A DNA stretch of 64,000 nucleotides from Azoarcus olearius (GTDB lineage Bacteria; Pseudomonadota; Gammaproteobacteria; Burkholderiales; Rhodocyclaceae), in the NCBI RefSeq assembly GCF_001682385.1, contig NZ_CP016210.1, positions 1,984,001 to 2,048,000 of the forward strand, read 5' to 3'. The translations under genes were made by a program, and so were the position numbers. Under the pieces are notes generated by a model. The model was given only the letters and a program-made list of their open reading frames with translations, was not told the origin of the DNA and searched no databases. Below are positions 44,203 through 53,482 of this stretch, in pieces. Every line of letters starts with the position of its first letter. Positions within the stretch are counted from its first letter, which is position 1.

Positions 44203-45329
44203 TTGGCGTCCTCGGCCGCCGCCGCGGCTTCCGGCGCGGGCTCGTCCGGTTCGACGTAGAGCATGCGCACCAGCACCACCCCGGTGGCGGTCAGCGGGGT
44301 GGCGAACATCACCCCGAGCGCGCCGAGCAGGGCGCCCAGCAACACCTGCGCCGCGATCGTCAGCGCCGGCGGCAGCTTGACGCTGCGCAGATCCACCAGC
44401 GGCGACAGCACGTAGTTCTCCGCCGCCTGCACGCCCAGGTAGAGCAGCACCACAGACAGCGCCTGCTGCGGCCCCAGCGCCAGCGCCACCAGCACCGCCG
44501 GCAGCGCGGCCAGCACCGGCCCCACATAGGGCGCGAATTCGAGCGCGAACGCGATCAGCCCGAGCGCCAGCGCCAGCGGTATGTCGAGCAGCCACAGCCC
44601 GATCGTGACCGCGGTTCCCACCACCACCATCTTGATGAAGGTGCCGAGCAGCCAGTTACGCAGGGTATCGACCACTTCGTCCATGACTTCGGCGGCGCGC
44701 TCGCGGTTGTCGCGCGGCACGAGGTAGAGCAGGCCGTCGCGGTAGGTCTGCGGGCTGACTGCGCCGTAGAGGCCGATGAACATCACGATGAAGAAGCCGG
44801 CGATGGCGCCCAGCGTGGTCGAGAACAGGCCGCCGATGCGCTCCACCCATTCCGCGTTCTGCGGCACCAGCGCGGTCAGGTCGCGCTCCGCGAGCAGTGC
44901 GCGCCCAATCTGGTATTCGCGCATGCCGCGCTGCATCTGGGTCCAGGCCTCATGCAGGCGGGGGCCGAGTTCGTCGAGCTGGGTGGCGGTCTCGCCGCCG
45001 AGGAAAACGCCGCCGAGCACCACGAGGCCGCCGAGCGCGCCGAGCACCAGGATCAGCGCGGTGGTGTCGGTGACGCGTGCGCCGCGCGCCACCGGCTCCA
45101 CCAGCCCGCGCAGGAAGAGGCCGAACAGCGCCCCGGCAAACACCAGCAGCACCACGTCAGCGATCGCCCACAGCAACAGCCCGATGCTGCCGAGCAGCAC
45201 GACGACGGCGACCAGCACCATAGAGCGGTCGGCGCGGCGCGCGTCCGCGGCGCTGCCCGGGGTGGGCGGCGCGACGGCGCGCGCACGCCGCCGGCGCGGC
45301 TGCGGCGAGGGGGCGCGGCGCGGGATCAA
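44199..45329 (-). CDS. AI-2E family transporter (UPF0118)
   Basis: 376 residues with the eight-helix pattern of AI-2E/PerM permeases: paired N-terminal helices (about 37-75), a long coiled periplasmic part, then LGAIAGFFIVMFIGLY, WLLGTFIKMVVVGTAVTIGLW and the signature FAPYVGPVLAALPAVLVALALG, and VEN-like QAAENYVLSPLVDLRSVKLPP. Members export small molecules or ions; the autoinducer-2 role applies to only a few. The start is TTG 45329, overlapping the protease stop as TTGA and preceded by GGAGG; an internal ATG (45221) would cut the charged N-terminus. Confidence 0.87.
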   Translation of the reverse strand: MIPRRAPSPQPRRRRARAVAPPTPGSAADARRADRSMVLVAVVVLLGSIGLLLWAIADVVLLVFAGALFGLFLRGLVEPVARGARVTDTTALILVLGALGGLVVLGGVFLGGETATQLDELGPRLHEAWTQMQRGMREYQIGRALLAERDLTALVPQNAEWVERIGGLFSTTLGAIAGFFIVMFIGLYGAVSPQTYRDGLLYLVPRDNRERAAEVMDEVVDTLRNWLLGTFIKMVVVGTAVTIGLWLLDIPLALALGLIAFALEFAPYVGPVLAALPAVLVALALGPQQALSVVLLYLGVQAAENYVLSPLVDLRSVKLPPALTIAAQVLLGALLGALGVMFATPLTATGVVLVRMLYVEPDEPAPEAAAAAEDAK

Positions 45330-46744
45330 CCCGCCTCCTGCAGCCGCCCGGGCACCTCCACCGCGACGAAGAGGGCGGCCGAACCGCGCCGTACCAGCAG
45401 CGCGGCGCGGTCGCCGGGCGCCTCCTGCAGCAGCCGGTCGAACTCGCCCCGGCTGGTGAAGGACCGTCCGCCGACGGCGAGGATCACGTCGCCGTAGCGC
45501 AGTTCGTCCTCATGGCGCGCGGCCGGCGCGCGGTCCACCCGCAGCGCGAAGCCGGCGCCGTACTGGCGGCACACCTCTGCCGGCAGCGCGCTCAGCACCA
45601 GCCCGTGATCCGGGTGGGCGGGGGCCGCCGCGGCGGGCGGGGCCGCGCGCTGCACGGCGTGCTCGCCCATCGTCACCGTGACGCGCTCGGGGTGGCGGTC
45701 GCGCCACAGCGCCACCTCCTGCCGGCTGCCGGGCGCCGAATCCGCGATCATGCGCGGCAGCGCCGCGGGCGTGGCGGCCTTGCCGCCGAAGCCCAGGATC
45801 ACGTCGCCCGCGCGCAGCCCCGCCGCCTCGGCCGCGCTGCCCGGTTCCACCATGCTGATCAGCACGCCCTGGCCGTCGAAGCCGAACGCGCGCGCGAGCC
45901 CGTCGCTGAGCGGCTGCACCGAGATGCCGAGGCGCCCGCGCCGGATTTCGCCGTCGCGTTGCAGATGACGGGCCACATCGAGCGCGACCTCGATCGGAAT
46001 CGCAAACGACAGCCCCAGATAGCCGCCGGTGGGGCTGAAGATCATCGAATTGACGCCGACGACCTCGCCGCGGCGGTTGATCAGCGGCCCGCCGGAGCTG
46101 CCCGGGTTCACCGCCACGTCGCTCTGGATGAAGGGCACCTGGCCGCCTTCGCCGAGGTTGCGCCCGGTGGCGCTGACGATGCCGGCGGTGATGGTGTTGC
46201 TGAAGCCGAACGGCGAGCCGATCGCAGCCACCCATTCGCCGGCGCTGACGGAGGCCGAGCTGCCCATGCGGGCCACCGGCAGGCCGCTGGCGTCGATGCG
46301 CAGCAGCGCCACGTCGCTGTGGCTGTCCGCGCCGACCAGCCGCGCGGGGTATTCGCGCTGGCCGTCGGCCAGCCGCACCGTGATCGAGGTGGCGCCCGCC
46401 ACCACGTGGGCATTGGTGAGGATGAGTCCGTCGGCGTCGATGATGAAGCCGGAGCCGAGGTCTTCCACGGGCTGCTCGGGGCCGGCGGCGATCTGCGGCG
46501 ACACCGCGTAGGCGGGGTCGGCGGGCGAGGGCGGCCGGCTGTCCCGCACGGTGGCGGCCGCCGGGCGCAGCGCGACGATGTTGACCACCGCCGGGCCCTG
46601 GGTCTGCATCAGCGCGCCGAAGTCCGGCGCCTCGCCGGCCGGGCGGCAGCCCGCCAGCGTACAGGCGGCGCACAGCGCGAGCGCGGCGAGGCGGCTGCGG
46701 GCGGTGCCTGCTGCGCGGATGACGCGGGTGCCGGGGGAGAACAT
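45326..46744 (-). CDS. DegP/HtrA-type serine protease, lipoprotein, two PDZ domains
   Basis: 472 residues. The signal peptide ends in lipobox CTLAGC, so the protease is probably lipid-anchored rather than free in the periplasm. Trypsin-like triad: His in LTNAHVVAGA, Asp in DSHSDVALL, Ser in NPGSSGGPLIN. Two PDZ domains follow (about 275-360 and 375-465: GSAAEAAGLRAGDVILGFGG; DELRYGDVILAVGG). The role is envelope protein quality control. ATG 46744 has GGAG upstream and a strict sigma-54-like element 38 nt upstream. First gene of a minus-strand operon with the AI-2E and DUF748 genes, each joined by 4-nt overlaps. Confidence 0.92.
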   Translation of the reverse strand: MFSPGTRVIRAAGTARSRLAALALCAACTLAGCRPAGEAPDFGALMQTQGPAVVNIVALRPAAATVRDSRPPSPADPAYAVSPQIAAGPEQPVEDLGSGFIIDADGLILTNAHVVAGATSITVRLADGQREYPARLVGADSHSDVALLRIDASGLPVARMGSSASVSAGEWVAAIGSPFGFSNTITAGIVSATGRNLGEGGQVPFIQSDVAVNPGSSGGPLINRRGEVVGVNSMIFSPTGGYLGLSFAIPIEVALDVARHLQRDGEIRRGRLGISVQPLSDGLARAFGFDGQGVLISMVEPGSAAEAAGLRAGDVILGFGGKAATPAALPRMIADSAPGSRQEVALWRDRHPERVTVTMGEHAVQRAAPPAAAAPAHPDHGLVLSALPAEVCRQYGAGFALRVDRAPAARHEDELRYGDVILAVGGRSFTSRGEFDRLLQEAPGDRAALLVRRGSAALFVAVEVPGRLQEAG

Positions 46745-46782
46745 GACGATGACTCCGTGGAGGGCCGACGACAGCGGAGTAA

Positions 46783-46796
46783 GCAAACGCGGTGCC
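46783..46796 (-). promoter_or_regulatory. Sigma-54-like promoter for the DegP/AI-2E/DUF748 operon
   Basis: The minus strand reads TGGCACCGCGTTTGC followed by T; strict, with T before the GG, 38 nt before ATG 46744. Confidence 0.8.
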
Positions 46797-46814
46797 AGGA
46801 AGCTAGGACGTCCG

Positions 46815-46828
46815 GGTACGCCGATTGC
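46815..46828 (+). promoter_or_regulatory. Sigma-54-like promoter for the BON gene at 46918
   Basis: GGTACGCCGATTGC, strict match, 89 nt before ATG 46918, 18 bp from the divergent element for the protease operon. Confidence 0.7.
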
Positions 46829-46917
46829 GAAACGGGGGCACCGCTCGTCGAGCGGCTTTCCGGCCCCTGCTCATCGGCATGACGCCCGACGGGGGCGAAT
46901 CTACGGAGGATTTCAAG

Positions 46918-47256
46918 ATGAACAGCAGACGTTCCTTCCTTGGCGCGGTCCTGGCCGCGACCACCCTGGCCACCGTGGGTGGCACCGCACTCGCAGAGGG
47001 CACCAAGGCGCGCGACGGCGATCGCAGCGCCGGCGAGTATGTCGACGACAAGACCCTTGAAACCAAAGTGAAGTCCACGCTGATCGCGACCGAAGAGGTC
47101 AAGGCGCGCAACATCGAGGTGCAGGCCCGCAACGGGGTTGTCACCCTGGGCGGCACCGTGCATTCCTCGGCCGAGGCCGAACTGGCGGTGACCAAGGCGA
47201 AAAGCGTTTCGGGCGTGAAGACGGTCAATAGCAACCTGAGGGTGGCCAAGGACTGA
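46918..47256 (+). CDS. BON-domain protein with Tat-type signal, 112 aa
   Basis: N-terminus MNSRRSFLGAVLAATTLATV contains the perfect twin-arginine motif S-R-R-S-F-L-G, then a hydrophobic stretch and ALA-E cleavage site. The BON domain covers about 42-112: GEYVDDKTLETKVKSTLIAT, IEVQARNGVVTLGGTVHSS, SVSGVKTVNSNL. Homologous to the protein at 32293. Probably a periplasmic envelope-stress protein (OsmY-like). ACGGAGGA precedes the ATG. Confidence 0.85.
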   Translation: MNSRRSFLGAVLAATTLATVGGTALAEGTKARDGDRSAGEYVDDKTLETKVKSTLIATEEVKARNIEVQARNGVVTLGGTVHSSAEAELAVTKAKSVSGVKTVNSNLRVAKD

Positions 47257-47313
47257 GCGTTGCCCGCGGGGGCGGTGCCGGCGTGCTGCGCCGGCCCGGC
47301 CGCGCGGAATGTC

Positions 47314-47341
47314 TTACCCGACGTTGTAAATTTTTCAACGT
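47314..47341. other. A+T-rich dyad region before the second DUF1328 gene
   Basis: TTAC-N8-GTAA (47314-47329) overlaps ACGTTG-N9-CAACGT (47321-47341). It is an island of A/T in G+C-rich DNA, just upstream of the DUF1328 gene, and could bind a regulator or IHF-like protein. A degenerate GG-N10-GC element (47349-47362) with CGGC at -12 follows; I do not count it as a promoter. Confidence 0.3.
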
Positions 47342-47444
47342 TCGCGGCGGCAACCGCCCGGCATGCAGCAGCACCCCCGCCCGCGCGCGATCCGCGTGAT
47401 CGCGCACCGCCGGCCGATCCCGGCCTGTTCAGAGGAGCCGTCGC

Positions 47445-47618
47445 ATGATCAAGTGGGCCATCATCTTCTTCATCATTTCGTTAGTGGCCGGCCTGTTCGG
47501 CTTTACCAACATTTCCGCCGGCGCCGCGGGCATCGCCAAGGTGCTGTTCTTCATTGCACTGGCGATCTTCCTGATCGTGCTGATCTTCGGCGTGGGCCTC
47601 GGCATGCTGGTGTTCTGA
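47445..47618 (+). CDS. DUF1328 small membrane protein, 57 aa
   Basis: Two membrane helices, [20 protein letters not shown] and [20 protein letters not shown], joined by SAGAAGIAK: the DUF1328 core [17 protein letters not shown]. Paralogue of the gene at 31674. AGAGGAG precedes ATG 47445. Function unknown; its repeated occurrence beside BON-domain genes suggests a joint envelope-stress role. Confidence 0.85.
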   Translation: MIKWAIIFFIISLVAGLFGFTNISAGAAGIAKVLFFIALAIFLIVLIFGVGLGMLVF

Positions 47619-47648
47619 CGCGCACGGCGCCGGACGGCGCCGGCGCCT

Positions 47649-49145
47649 TCAGTGCAGCTTGACGCGCGGGTGCGCGCGCCGCGTGAGCCAGTGGCCCACG
47701 GTGACGAGCACCGTGCGCGCGGCGCCCACCAGCACCGCGAGGTGGCGGCGGTACAGCAGCCAGTAGCCGAAGCGCGCGCGGATGCCGCGCAGGACGTAGC
47801 GCCGCCCGTGCGCGGTGCGGACCTCGCCCAGCGCCTGCTCCGGCCCCATCGAGACGATGGTGCCGTGGTCGCGGTAGCTGAAGCGCAGCGGCGGCTTGCC
47901 GGCCAGCCGGCGCTGCAGCGAGCGGGTGAGCAGCAGCGCCTGCTGCTGCGCAGCCTGCGCCTTGGGCGGCACCGGCTTGTCGTCCGGGCCGGGCGTGCAG
48001 CTCGCGCAGTCGCCGAAGGCGAAGATGTCGTCATCCACCGTGGTCTGCAGCGTGGGGCGCACCAGCAACTGGCGGCGGTCGTTGGTGACCAGGCCGTCGA
48101 GCTTTTCCAGCACTTCCGGGCCTTGCACGCCGGCGGCCCACACCACCAGGTCGGCGGCGATGCGCTCGCCGCCTTTCAGCAGCACGGAGTCCGCGCACAC
48201 CTCGGCCACCTTGGCCTGCACGCGGATGTCGACTCCGCGCGCGGCGAGGTCTTCGCCCGCCTTGCGCCCGAGGCCCTGGGGTACCGAGGCCAGCAGGCGG
48301 TCGCCGGCTTCGATCAGCGAGATCCGCAACGGCAGCCCGAGGCGGCGCAGCTCGCGCCCGTAAGAGGCAATCTCGCCGGCGGCGCCGGTGAGTTCGGCCG
48401 CCAGTTCCACCCCGGTGGCGCCGCCGCCGACAATGGCGATGTGCACCGGCTCGCCGGTGGTCATCTCGGCGCGCGCGCACAGTGCCAGTAGGCGGCGGTG
48501 GAAGCGCCGCGCCTCGTCCGCGTTGTTGAGCGAGATCGCGTGTTCGCGCGCGCCCGGCGTGCCGAAGTCGTTATCGACCGCGCCCACCGCGATCACCAGC
48601 GTGTCGTAGGCCAGCGGCCGGCGCGGCGCCACTTCCATGCCGTCGTCGTCCACCAGCGGCGCGAGCCAGATCGAACGGTGCGCGCGCTCCAGCGATTCCA
48701 GCCGGCCGAGGTGGAAGCGGAAGTGGTGGTCGCGCGCCTGCTGCAGGAAGTCCAGTTCGTTTTCCTGCGACCCGAGCGTGCCCGCCGCCACCTCGTGCAG
48801 CAGCGGCTTCCATACGTGGGTCAGCGCCGCATCGACCAGGATGATCTCCGCCGCGCCGTCGCGCCCCACGCTGTCGCCCAGGCGCGCCGCCAGCTCCAGC
48901 CCGCCGGCGCCACCGCCGACGATGACGATGCGGTGGCGGGCGATGGCCGTCTCGCGCGAGGCGAGATCGGCCGCGCTGCGGCTGCGGCGGGGCTGACCGA
49001 TGGCATCCAGAAAGTCGGCTTCGCCGGAAAAACGGCTGCTGCCGGGCGTGGACGCGGGGTCCGCATGCGGCGCCGGCGACAGCGGCCGCGCGCCGTGGGG
49101 CAGGGCCGCCGCAAGCAGGGGAAAGCGCAGGGGGAGGGCAGGCAT
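47649..49145 (-). CDS. ndh: Type II NADH dehydrogenase (non-proton-pumping)
   Basis: 498 residues. FAD/NADH two-dinucleotide-fold enzyme that passes electrons from NADH to quinone at the membrane: FAD site RIVIVGGGAGGLELAARLG near 72, NADH site IAIVGGGATGVELAAEL near 235, and FAIGDCA-like IFAFGDCASC near 380. The C-terminal amphipathic RFGYWLLYRRHLAVLVG segment suits membrane attachment. There is an unusual 70-residue N-terminal extension before the FAD site; the start at ATG 49145 is supported by GGAGAA. It is preceded by the ASRT gene on the same strand (22-nt gap). Confidence 0.9.
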   Translation of the reverse strand: MPALPLRFPLLAAALPHGARPLSPAPHADPASTPGSSRFSGEADFLDAIGQPRRSRSAADLASRETAIARHRIVIVGGGAGGLELAARLGDSVGRDGAAEIILVDAALTHVWKPLLHEVAAGTLGSQENELDFLQQARDHHFRFHLGRLESLERAHRSIWLAPLVDDDGMEVAPRRPLAYDTLVIAVGAVDNDFGTPGAREHAISLNNADEARRFHRRLLALCARAEMTTGEPVHIAIVGGGATGVELAAELTGAAGEIASYGRELRRLGLPLRISLIEAGDRLLASVPQGLGRKAGEDLAARGVDIRVQAKVAEVCADSVLLKGGERIAADLVVWAAGVQGPEVLEKLDGLVTNDRRQLLVRPTLQTTVDDDIFAFGDCASCTPGPDDKPVPPKAQAAQQQALLLTRSLQRRLAGKPPLRFSYRDHGTIVSMGPEQALGEVRTAHGRRYVLRGIRARFGYWLLYRRHLAVLVGAARTVLVTVGHWLTRRAHPRVKLH

Positions 49146-49167
49146 TATGTTCTCCGTGGCGTCCGCG

Positions 49168-49542
49168 TCAGCGGTCCGCATAGGCAAGCGTGGTCACCAG
49201 CGACAACTCGGCGTGGCGTGAATCGAGCCGGCTGTGCTGGACCACGATCGGGCGGTCGGACTCGATCACGCTGGCGTAATCGGTATCGAGTGGAATCGGT
49301 TCTGGGTCGCGCAGGTCGTTGAAGCGCAGATGCACGGTGCGTTGCGCCGGCACCGTGATCAGGTAGGGCCCGGCAGGCTCGCGGTCGGAGAAATACACCG
49401 TGATCCGCACATGCGCGTCATAGCGGCCGGTGTTCAGCAGGCAGGCGGTTTCGTGGCTCACCATCCGGCGTCCGCGCTCGCCGTTCTGTGGCGGAAGGTA
49501 GCCTTCCGCGATCGCCCAGCGCGTCTTGCCGATGCTACTCAT
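49168..49542 (-). CDS. Sensory rhodopsin transducer-like (ASRT family) protein
   Basis: 124 residues. Strongly like the Anabaena sensory rhodopsin transducer family: GKTRWAIAEGYLPPQ, SHETACLLNTG, VRITVYFSDREPAGPY, RTVHLRFNDLRDPEPIP, DTDYASVIESDRPIVVQHSR. ASRT is a soluble beta-sandwich tetramer that binds the photoreceptor and DNA or small molecules. No rhodopsin gene is in the window, so its job here is probably different. It starts at ATG 49542 and leads the ndh operon; a sigma-54-like element lies 190 nt upstream. Confidence 0.9.
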   Translation of the reverse strand: MSSIGKTRWAIAEGYLPPQNGERGRRMVSHETACLLNTGRYDAHVRITVYFSDREPAGPYLITVPAQRTVHLRFNDLRDPEPIPLDTDYASVIESDRPIVVQHSRLDSRHAELSLVTTLAYADR

Positions 49543-49732
49543 GGCGGCCCCCCTGTTCTTGCGCCGCGGGGCCTATGCACCGGGCGGCACAGTGAGCCCC
49601 GCATTGGAGAGGGGCGTTTGCGCAATCGGATCTGGGTCCTCGCGTGGGCGGTGGCGAAACGAAAGGGCGAAGGGCGTGCGCGGCGGATCATGAGCTGCCT
49701 CCATTGAAAAAGATTCCGCTTTCACCGCCTGT

Positions 49733-49746
49733 GCAAGCGGCATTCC
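49733..49746 (-). promoter_or_regulatory. Sigma-54-like element for ASRT-ndh
   Basis: The minus strand reads GGAATGCCGCTTGC followed by A: good -12 and spacing, -24 GGAAT instead of GGAAC. The leader to ATG 49542 would be about 180 nt, longer than elsewhere. Confidence 0.45.
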
Positions 49747-49910
49747 CGCAAGGGTATTTTTTTCAATTCCCCACTCCGGGCGGTGGCCACGACACAAGGC
49801 CGGTGTCCGTGGAAGCCAGTCCGGCGCTGGGTTGCATGCCCGCGCCCATGTCAGGTGAATCCGCCGGAATTCCTTTCGGGTGGCGCCCCGGCATATTTCA
49901 CAGGGGGGGT

Positions 49911-49924
49911 GGCAAGAATCCTGC
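49911..49924 (+). promoter_or_regulatory. Sigma-54-like element for the 49976 gene
   Basis: TGGCAAGAATCCTGCT: GG-N10-GC with GGCAAG at -24 and CTGCT at -12, one substitution from consensus in each half, 51 nt before ATG 49976. Confidence 0.5.
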
Positions 49925-49975
49925 TGGTACAGGTCATGCGTTTCATTTCACGAATGTGATGGCAGGAGGCCCCCG

Positions 49976-50296
49976 ATGCACTGCACTGTTCACTGCCTCG
50001 TATCGGCCGAGGACGAGCTTCAACCGCTGATGGAGCGAATCGCCGCCGCCGGCATCGCCAATGACGCCGTGCAGATCGTGTGGCGGCCCCCGGCCGAGAG
50101 CGCGGCGGCGCAGGTGTCGCGCGCCGCGATGTCGGCGTGGGGGGTGTTTCTGGTACCCGCCGTGTGGTGGTGGTTTCTGGGCAACGCGGCCTGGTTCGCA
50201 GGGGGTGCGGCCGAGGTGCCCGGCTACCGCCCGCCGCAACGGCGCAGCGCGCTGGCGGGCCGCCGCCCGCGTTTCGCCTTGCTGTCGCGGGATTGA
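49976..50296 (+). CDS. Hypothetical protein with one membrane segment, 106 aa
   Basis: Not recognised. Residues 1-50 look like a small soluble alpha/beta domain (CTVHCLVSAEDELQPLMERI, VQIVWRPPAES), then a Trp-rich membrane segment WGVFLVPAVWWWFLGNAAWF and a basic tail. The layout recalls proteins annotated as general-stress or glycine-zipper proteins, but I cannot assign it. GCAGGAGG precedes ATG 49976. A terminator hairpin follows the stop. Confidence 0.6.
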   Translation: MHCTVHCLVSAEDELQPLMERIAAAGIANDAVQIVWRPPAESAAAQVSRAAMSAWGVFLVPAVWWWFLGNAAWFAGGAAEVPGYRPPQRRSALAGRRPRFALLSRD

Positions 50297-50321
50297 GGTT
50301 ACGGCGGCGGCACAAACAGAG

Positions 50322-50344
50322 ACGGCCCCGGATGGGGCCGTTTT
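50322..50344 (+). terminator. Hairpin terminator after the 49976 gene
   Basis: ACGGCCCC, loop GGAT, GGGGCCGT, then TTTAA: 8-bp stem, short T-run, 25 nt after the stop codon. Confidence 0.7.
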
Positions 50345-50444
50345 AACGAGGGGCGGTGCCCCGATGAGGCAGGCGGCGCAGCGCCGCCTTTGTTGCGCTG
50401 CAATGCGGTCGCGGGGCGACCGCGGCAGCTGCGGCGGTAGCGCC

Positions 50445-51182
50445 TTAGGCGCTGCGGCTGCGCTGGGTGCGTTCGCGCTCGCTGTTGCCCGCTTCGGACA
50501 TCTCGCTGCCGGCCTTGCGCGTGGCGCTGCGCATCGCTTCGCCGATGCGTTCTCCTTCTTCATTTACCGCTTCCACCTGCCGGTTGGCGATCTCGCGGGT
50601 GCGCTCCATGTTCTGACGCACCGTGGCGCGGAACTGCTCGCCGCCTTCGCGCAGGGTTTCACGCGTGACGTCGGTCAGCGACTCCGTTGCGCGGGCCATT
50701 TCCTCGGCCTGCTGGCGGGTCAGCGCCTTCAACTCCTCCAGGCTTTCGGATGCCTGCTGCTGCAGTTCCTCCAGCCCGTACTGCCAGCGCTCGGCAAAGT
50801 CGATCGCCTGCTGTTCGAGGATGCGCGAGACGTGGTTCTGGATCTCGGCGCTGGTTTCCTCGGCATGGTCGGTGAAGCGCACCGCGTTTTCGGTGCTGGT
50901 GGAGAACAGCCGCAGGGCGCGGTCGTCCTCGATGGTGAACATGCGCGAGTAGTCCGGCAGGCCGAAGGCAGCCGCCGCGCGCAGCTGCGCGCGCATGACG
51001 ATGCGCGCGGTGGCCGCGTGCAGGTCGTAGAGTTGGCCCATGCTGCGCAAGGTGGTGGCGGCAAGGTTGGACGCCGCGGTGGCCGCCGCGGGACGACCGC
51101 CGTTGCCGCTGTTGCCACTGTCCTGCTGGCCGCCGTCGTCGCGCGCCTTCAGGTCTTCATTGGCGGATCGGGATTGAGCCAT
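50445..51182 (-). CDS. Phasin family protein
   Basis: 245 residues, helical, coiled-coil-like with heptads in the second half (LEELQQQASESLEELKALTR). The centre resembles phasins that coat polyhydroxyalkanoate granules: NLAATTLRSMGQLYDLHAAT, MRAQLRAAAAFGLPDYSRMF and QQAIDFAERWQYGLEELQ. N- and C-termini are hydrophilic and Ser/Arg-rich. It may serve PHA storage together with the DUF3141 protein (14908), or act as a general stress protein. A sigma-54-like element is 92 nt upstream; AAGGAGA precedes ATG 51182. Confidence 0.75.
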   Translation of the reverse strand: MAQSRSANEDLKARDDGGQQDSGNSGNGGRPAAATAASNLAATTLRSMGQLYDLHAATARIVMRAQLRAAAAFGLPDYSRMFTIEDDRALRLFSTSTENAVRFTDHAEETSAEIQNHVSRILEQQAIDFAERWQYGLEELQQQASESLEELKALTRQQAEEMARATESLTDVTRETLREGGEQFRATVRQNMERTREIANRQVEAVNEEGERIGEAMRSATRKAGSEMSEAGNSERERTQRSRSA

Positions 51183-51274
51183 GTCGCATCTCCTTGGTCG
51201 GGTGATTCAACGGCGCCGACGGTTGCCGGAGCCACAGTCCTCGGCATGCTGGGTCGGACTGCTTTTGGTGCACC

Positions 51275-51288
51275 GCAAACGGCGGGCC
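51275..51288 (-). promoter_or_regulatory. Sigma-54-like element for the phasin gene
   Basis: The minus strand reads GGCCCGCCGTTTGC: exact spacing and TTGC, -24 GGCCC instead of GGCAC; 92 nt before ATG 51182. Confidence 0.52.
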
Positions 51289-51542
51289 TGCATGGTGTCG
51301 GCCGGAAACCCCAGGAGGGCGTGCCGCAGGCTCCCGCCGCAGCGCGGAAACGCACGGAATGAGGACCGTCGCGGCCCGTTTCGGGCGGCGGAAGAAAATT
51401 CAACGAAGAAGAAAAAACTACCGCTTCGCATACCGCGCCGGCAGGAACGCGGCGGCGCCGGAGCCACCCGGCGGCGCGTTCGAATCCCGGCAGGGCAGGG
51501 TTTGCGGCTGCGGTGCAAGGCCGCGCCGGGGCGGGGGCGCTG

Positions 51543-51556
51543 GGCACCCGCTTTGC
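51543..51556 (+). promoter_or_regulatory. Sigma-54-like promoter for the TraR-cydAB operon
   Basis: GGCACCCGCTTTGC followed by T, strict match preceded by TG, 86 nt before ATG 51643. Confidence 0.78.
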
Positions 51557-51642
51557 TCACGGGGGGCGAAGGCCGCGCTTCGCCGTGCCCAAAGCGGGCA
51601 CAGCCCCGCGGGCGCCGCCTTCAACCGCCACTGGAGACAAGC

Positions 51643-52050
51643 ATGAACCACCTGAACGACGACGAGATCGCCGCCCTCGGCGCCCTGCTGGACGAACGCG
51701 AACGGGCGTTGAAATCCGGTGTGCACGAACACGTTTCGCGCCTGCTGGAAGGCGGGCAGCCGGGCCTGACGACCCCGGCCGGAGATGCCGCCGACCAGGC
51801 CGAAGTGGGATTGACGCGCGAGCACGAGAACCTGGCCGTGGTGCGCGACGTGCGCGAGCTGCGCGACATCGAGGCCGCGCGCGAGCGGATCGCCGAGGGC
51901 GAAGCCGGCATCTGCGTGGATTGCGGCGAGGAGATTCCCTTTGCGCGGCTGGAGGCCCAGCCGACCGCGACGCGCTGCGTGCGCTGCCAGTCGCTGTACG
52001 AGCGCACCCACGCCGCGCTGCCGGAGGTGTCGCCGGCGCGGGAAGACTAG
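51643..52050 (+). CDS. DksA/TraR-family zinc-finger protein
   Basis: 135 residues. A helical coiled-coil part is followed by the C4 zinc finger CVDCGEEIPFARLEAQPTAT-RCVRC (C-x2-C-x17-C-x2-C). DksA/TraR proteins enter the RNA polymerase secondary channel and modulate initiation with ppGpp; short members may act without it. The acidic pair expected at the coiled-coil tip is not clearly placed, so it may be a diverged member. CTGGAGA precedes ATG 51643. It is followed 13 nt later by the bd oxidase genes and shares their putative sigma-54 promoter. Confidence 0.85.
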   Translation: MNHLNDDEIAALGALLDERERALKSGVHEHVSRLLEGGQPGLTTPAGDAADQAEVGLTREHENLAVVRDVRELRDIEAARERIAEGEAGICVDCGEEIPFARLEAQPTATRCVRCQSLYERTHAALPEVSPARED

Positions 52051-52063
52051 GCGGACCGGCGCG

Positions 52064-53474
<1,411 letters not shown>

Positions 53475-53482
<8 letters not shown>

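Larger units (their letters stand above)
49543..49975. other. 433-bp divergent intergenic region
   Basis: Lies between the ASRT gene (minus) and the 49976 gene (plus). It holds two sigma-54-like elements (49733-49746 minus, 49911-49924 plus) and an A/T-rich block with a seven-T run (about 49757-49775). Short open frames cross it, but none has a ribosome binding site or neighbour-like codon use. I see no gene here; a small RNA cannot be excluded. Confidence 0.5.
51183..51642. other. 460-bp divergent intergenic region between phasin and DksA/TraR-like genes
   Basis: Contains two sigma-54-like elements (51275-51288 minus, 51543-51556 plus) and, between them, a purine-rich A-tract (about 51391-51420). 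The TraR frame stays open upstream to 51181, but this is the usual high-G+C effect: that stretch has no ribosome binding site and covers both promoters. No gene is visible. Confidence 0.55.

Noticed and set aside
47349-47362. Sigma-54 element before the second DUF1328 gene
   Set aside because: GG-N10-GC is present, but the -12 half is CGGC rather than TTGC; in this G+C-rich sequence that is not convincing.
49644-50030. Open frame of 128 codons in the 49543-49975 gap
   Set aside because: Runs across both putative promoters and the T-run into the 49976 gene; no start signal and no family resemblance.
51181-51642. In-frame N-terminal extension of the TraR-like protein
   Set aside because: It would cover both divergent promoters, has no ribosome binding site, and homologues begin near 51643.
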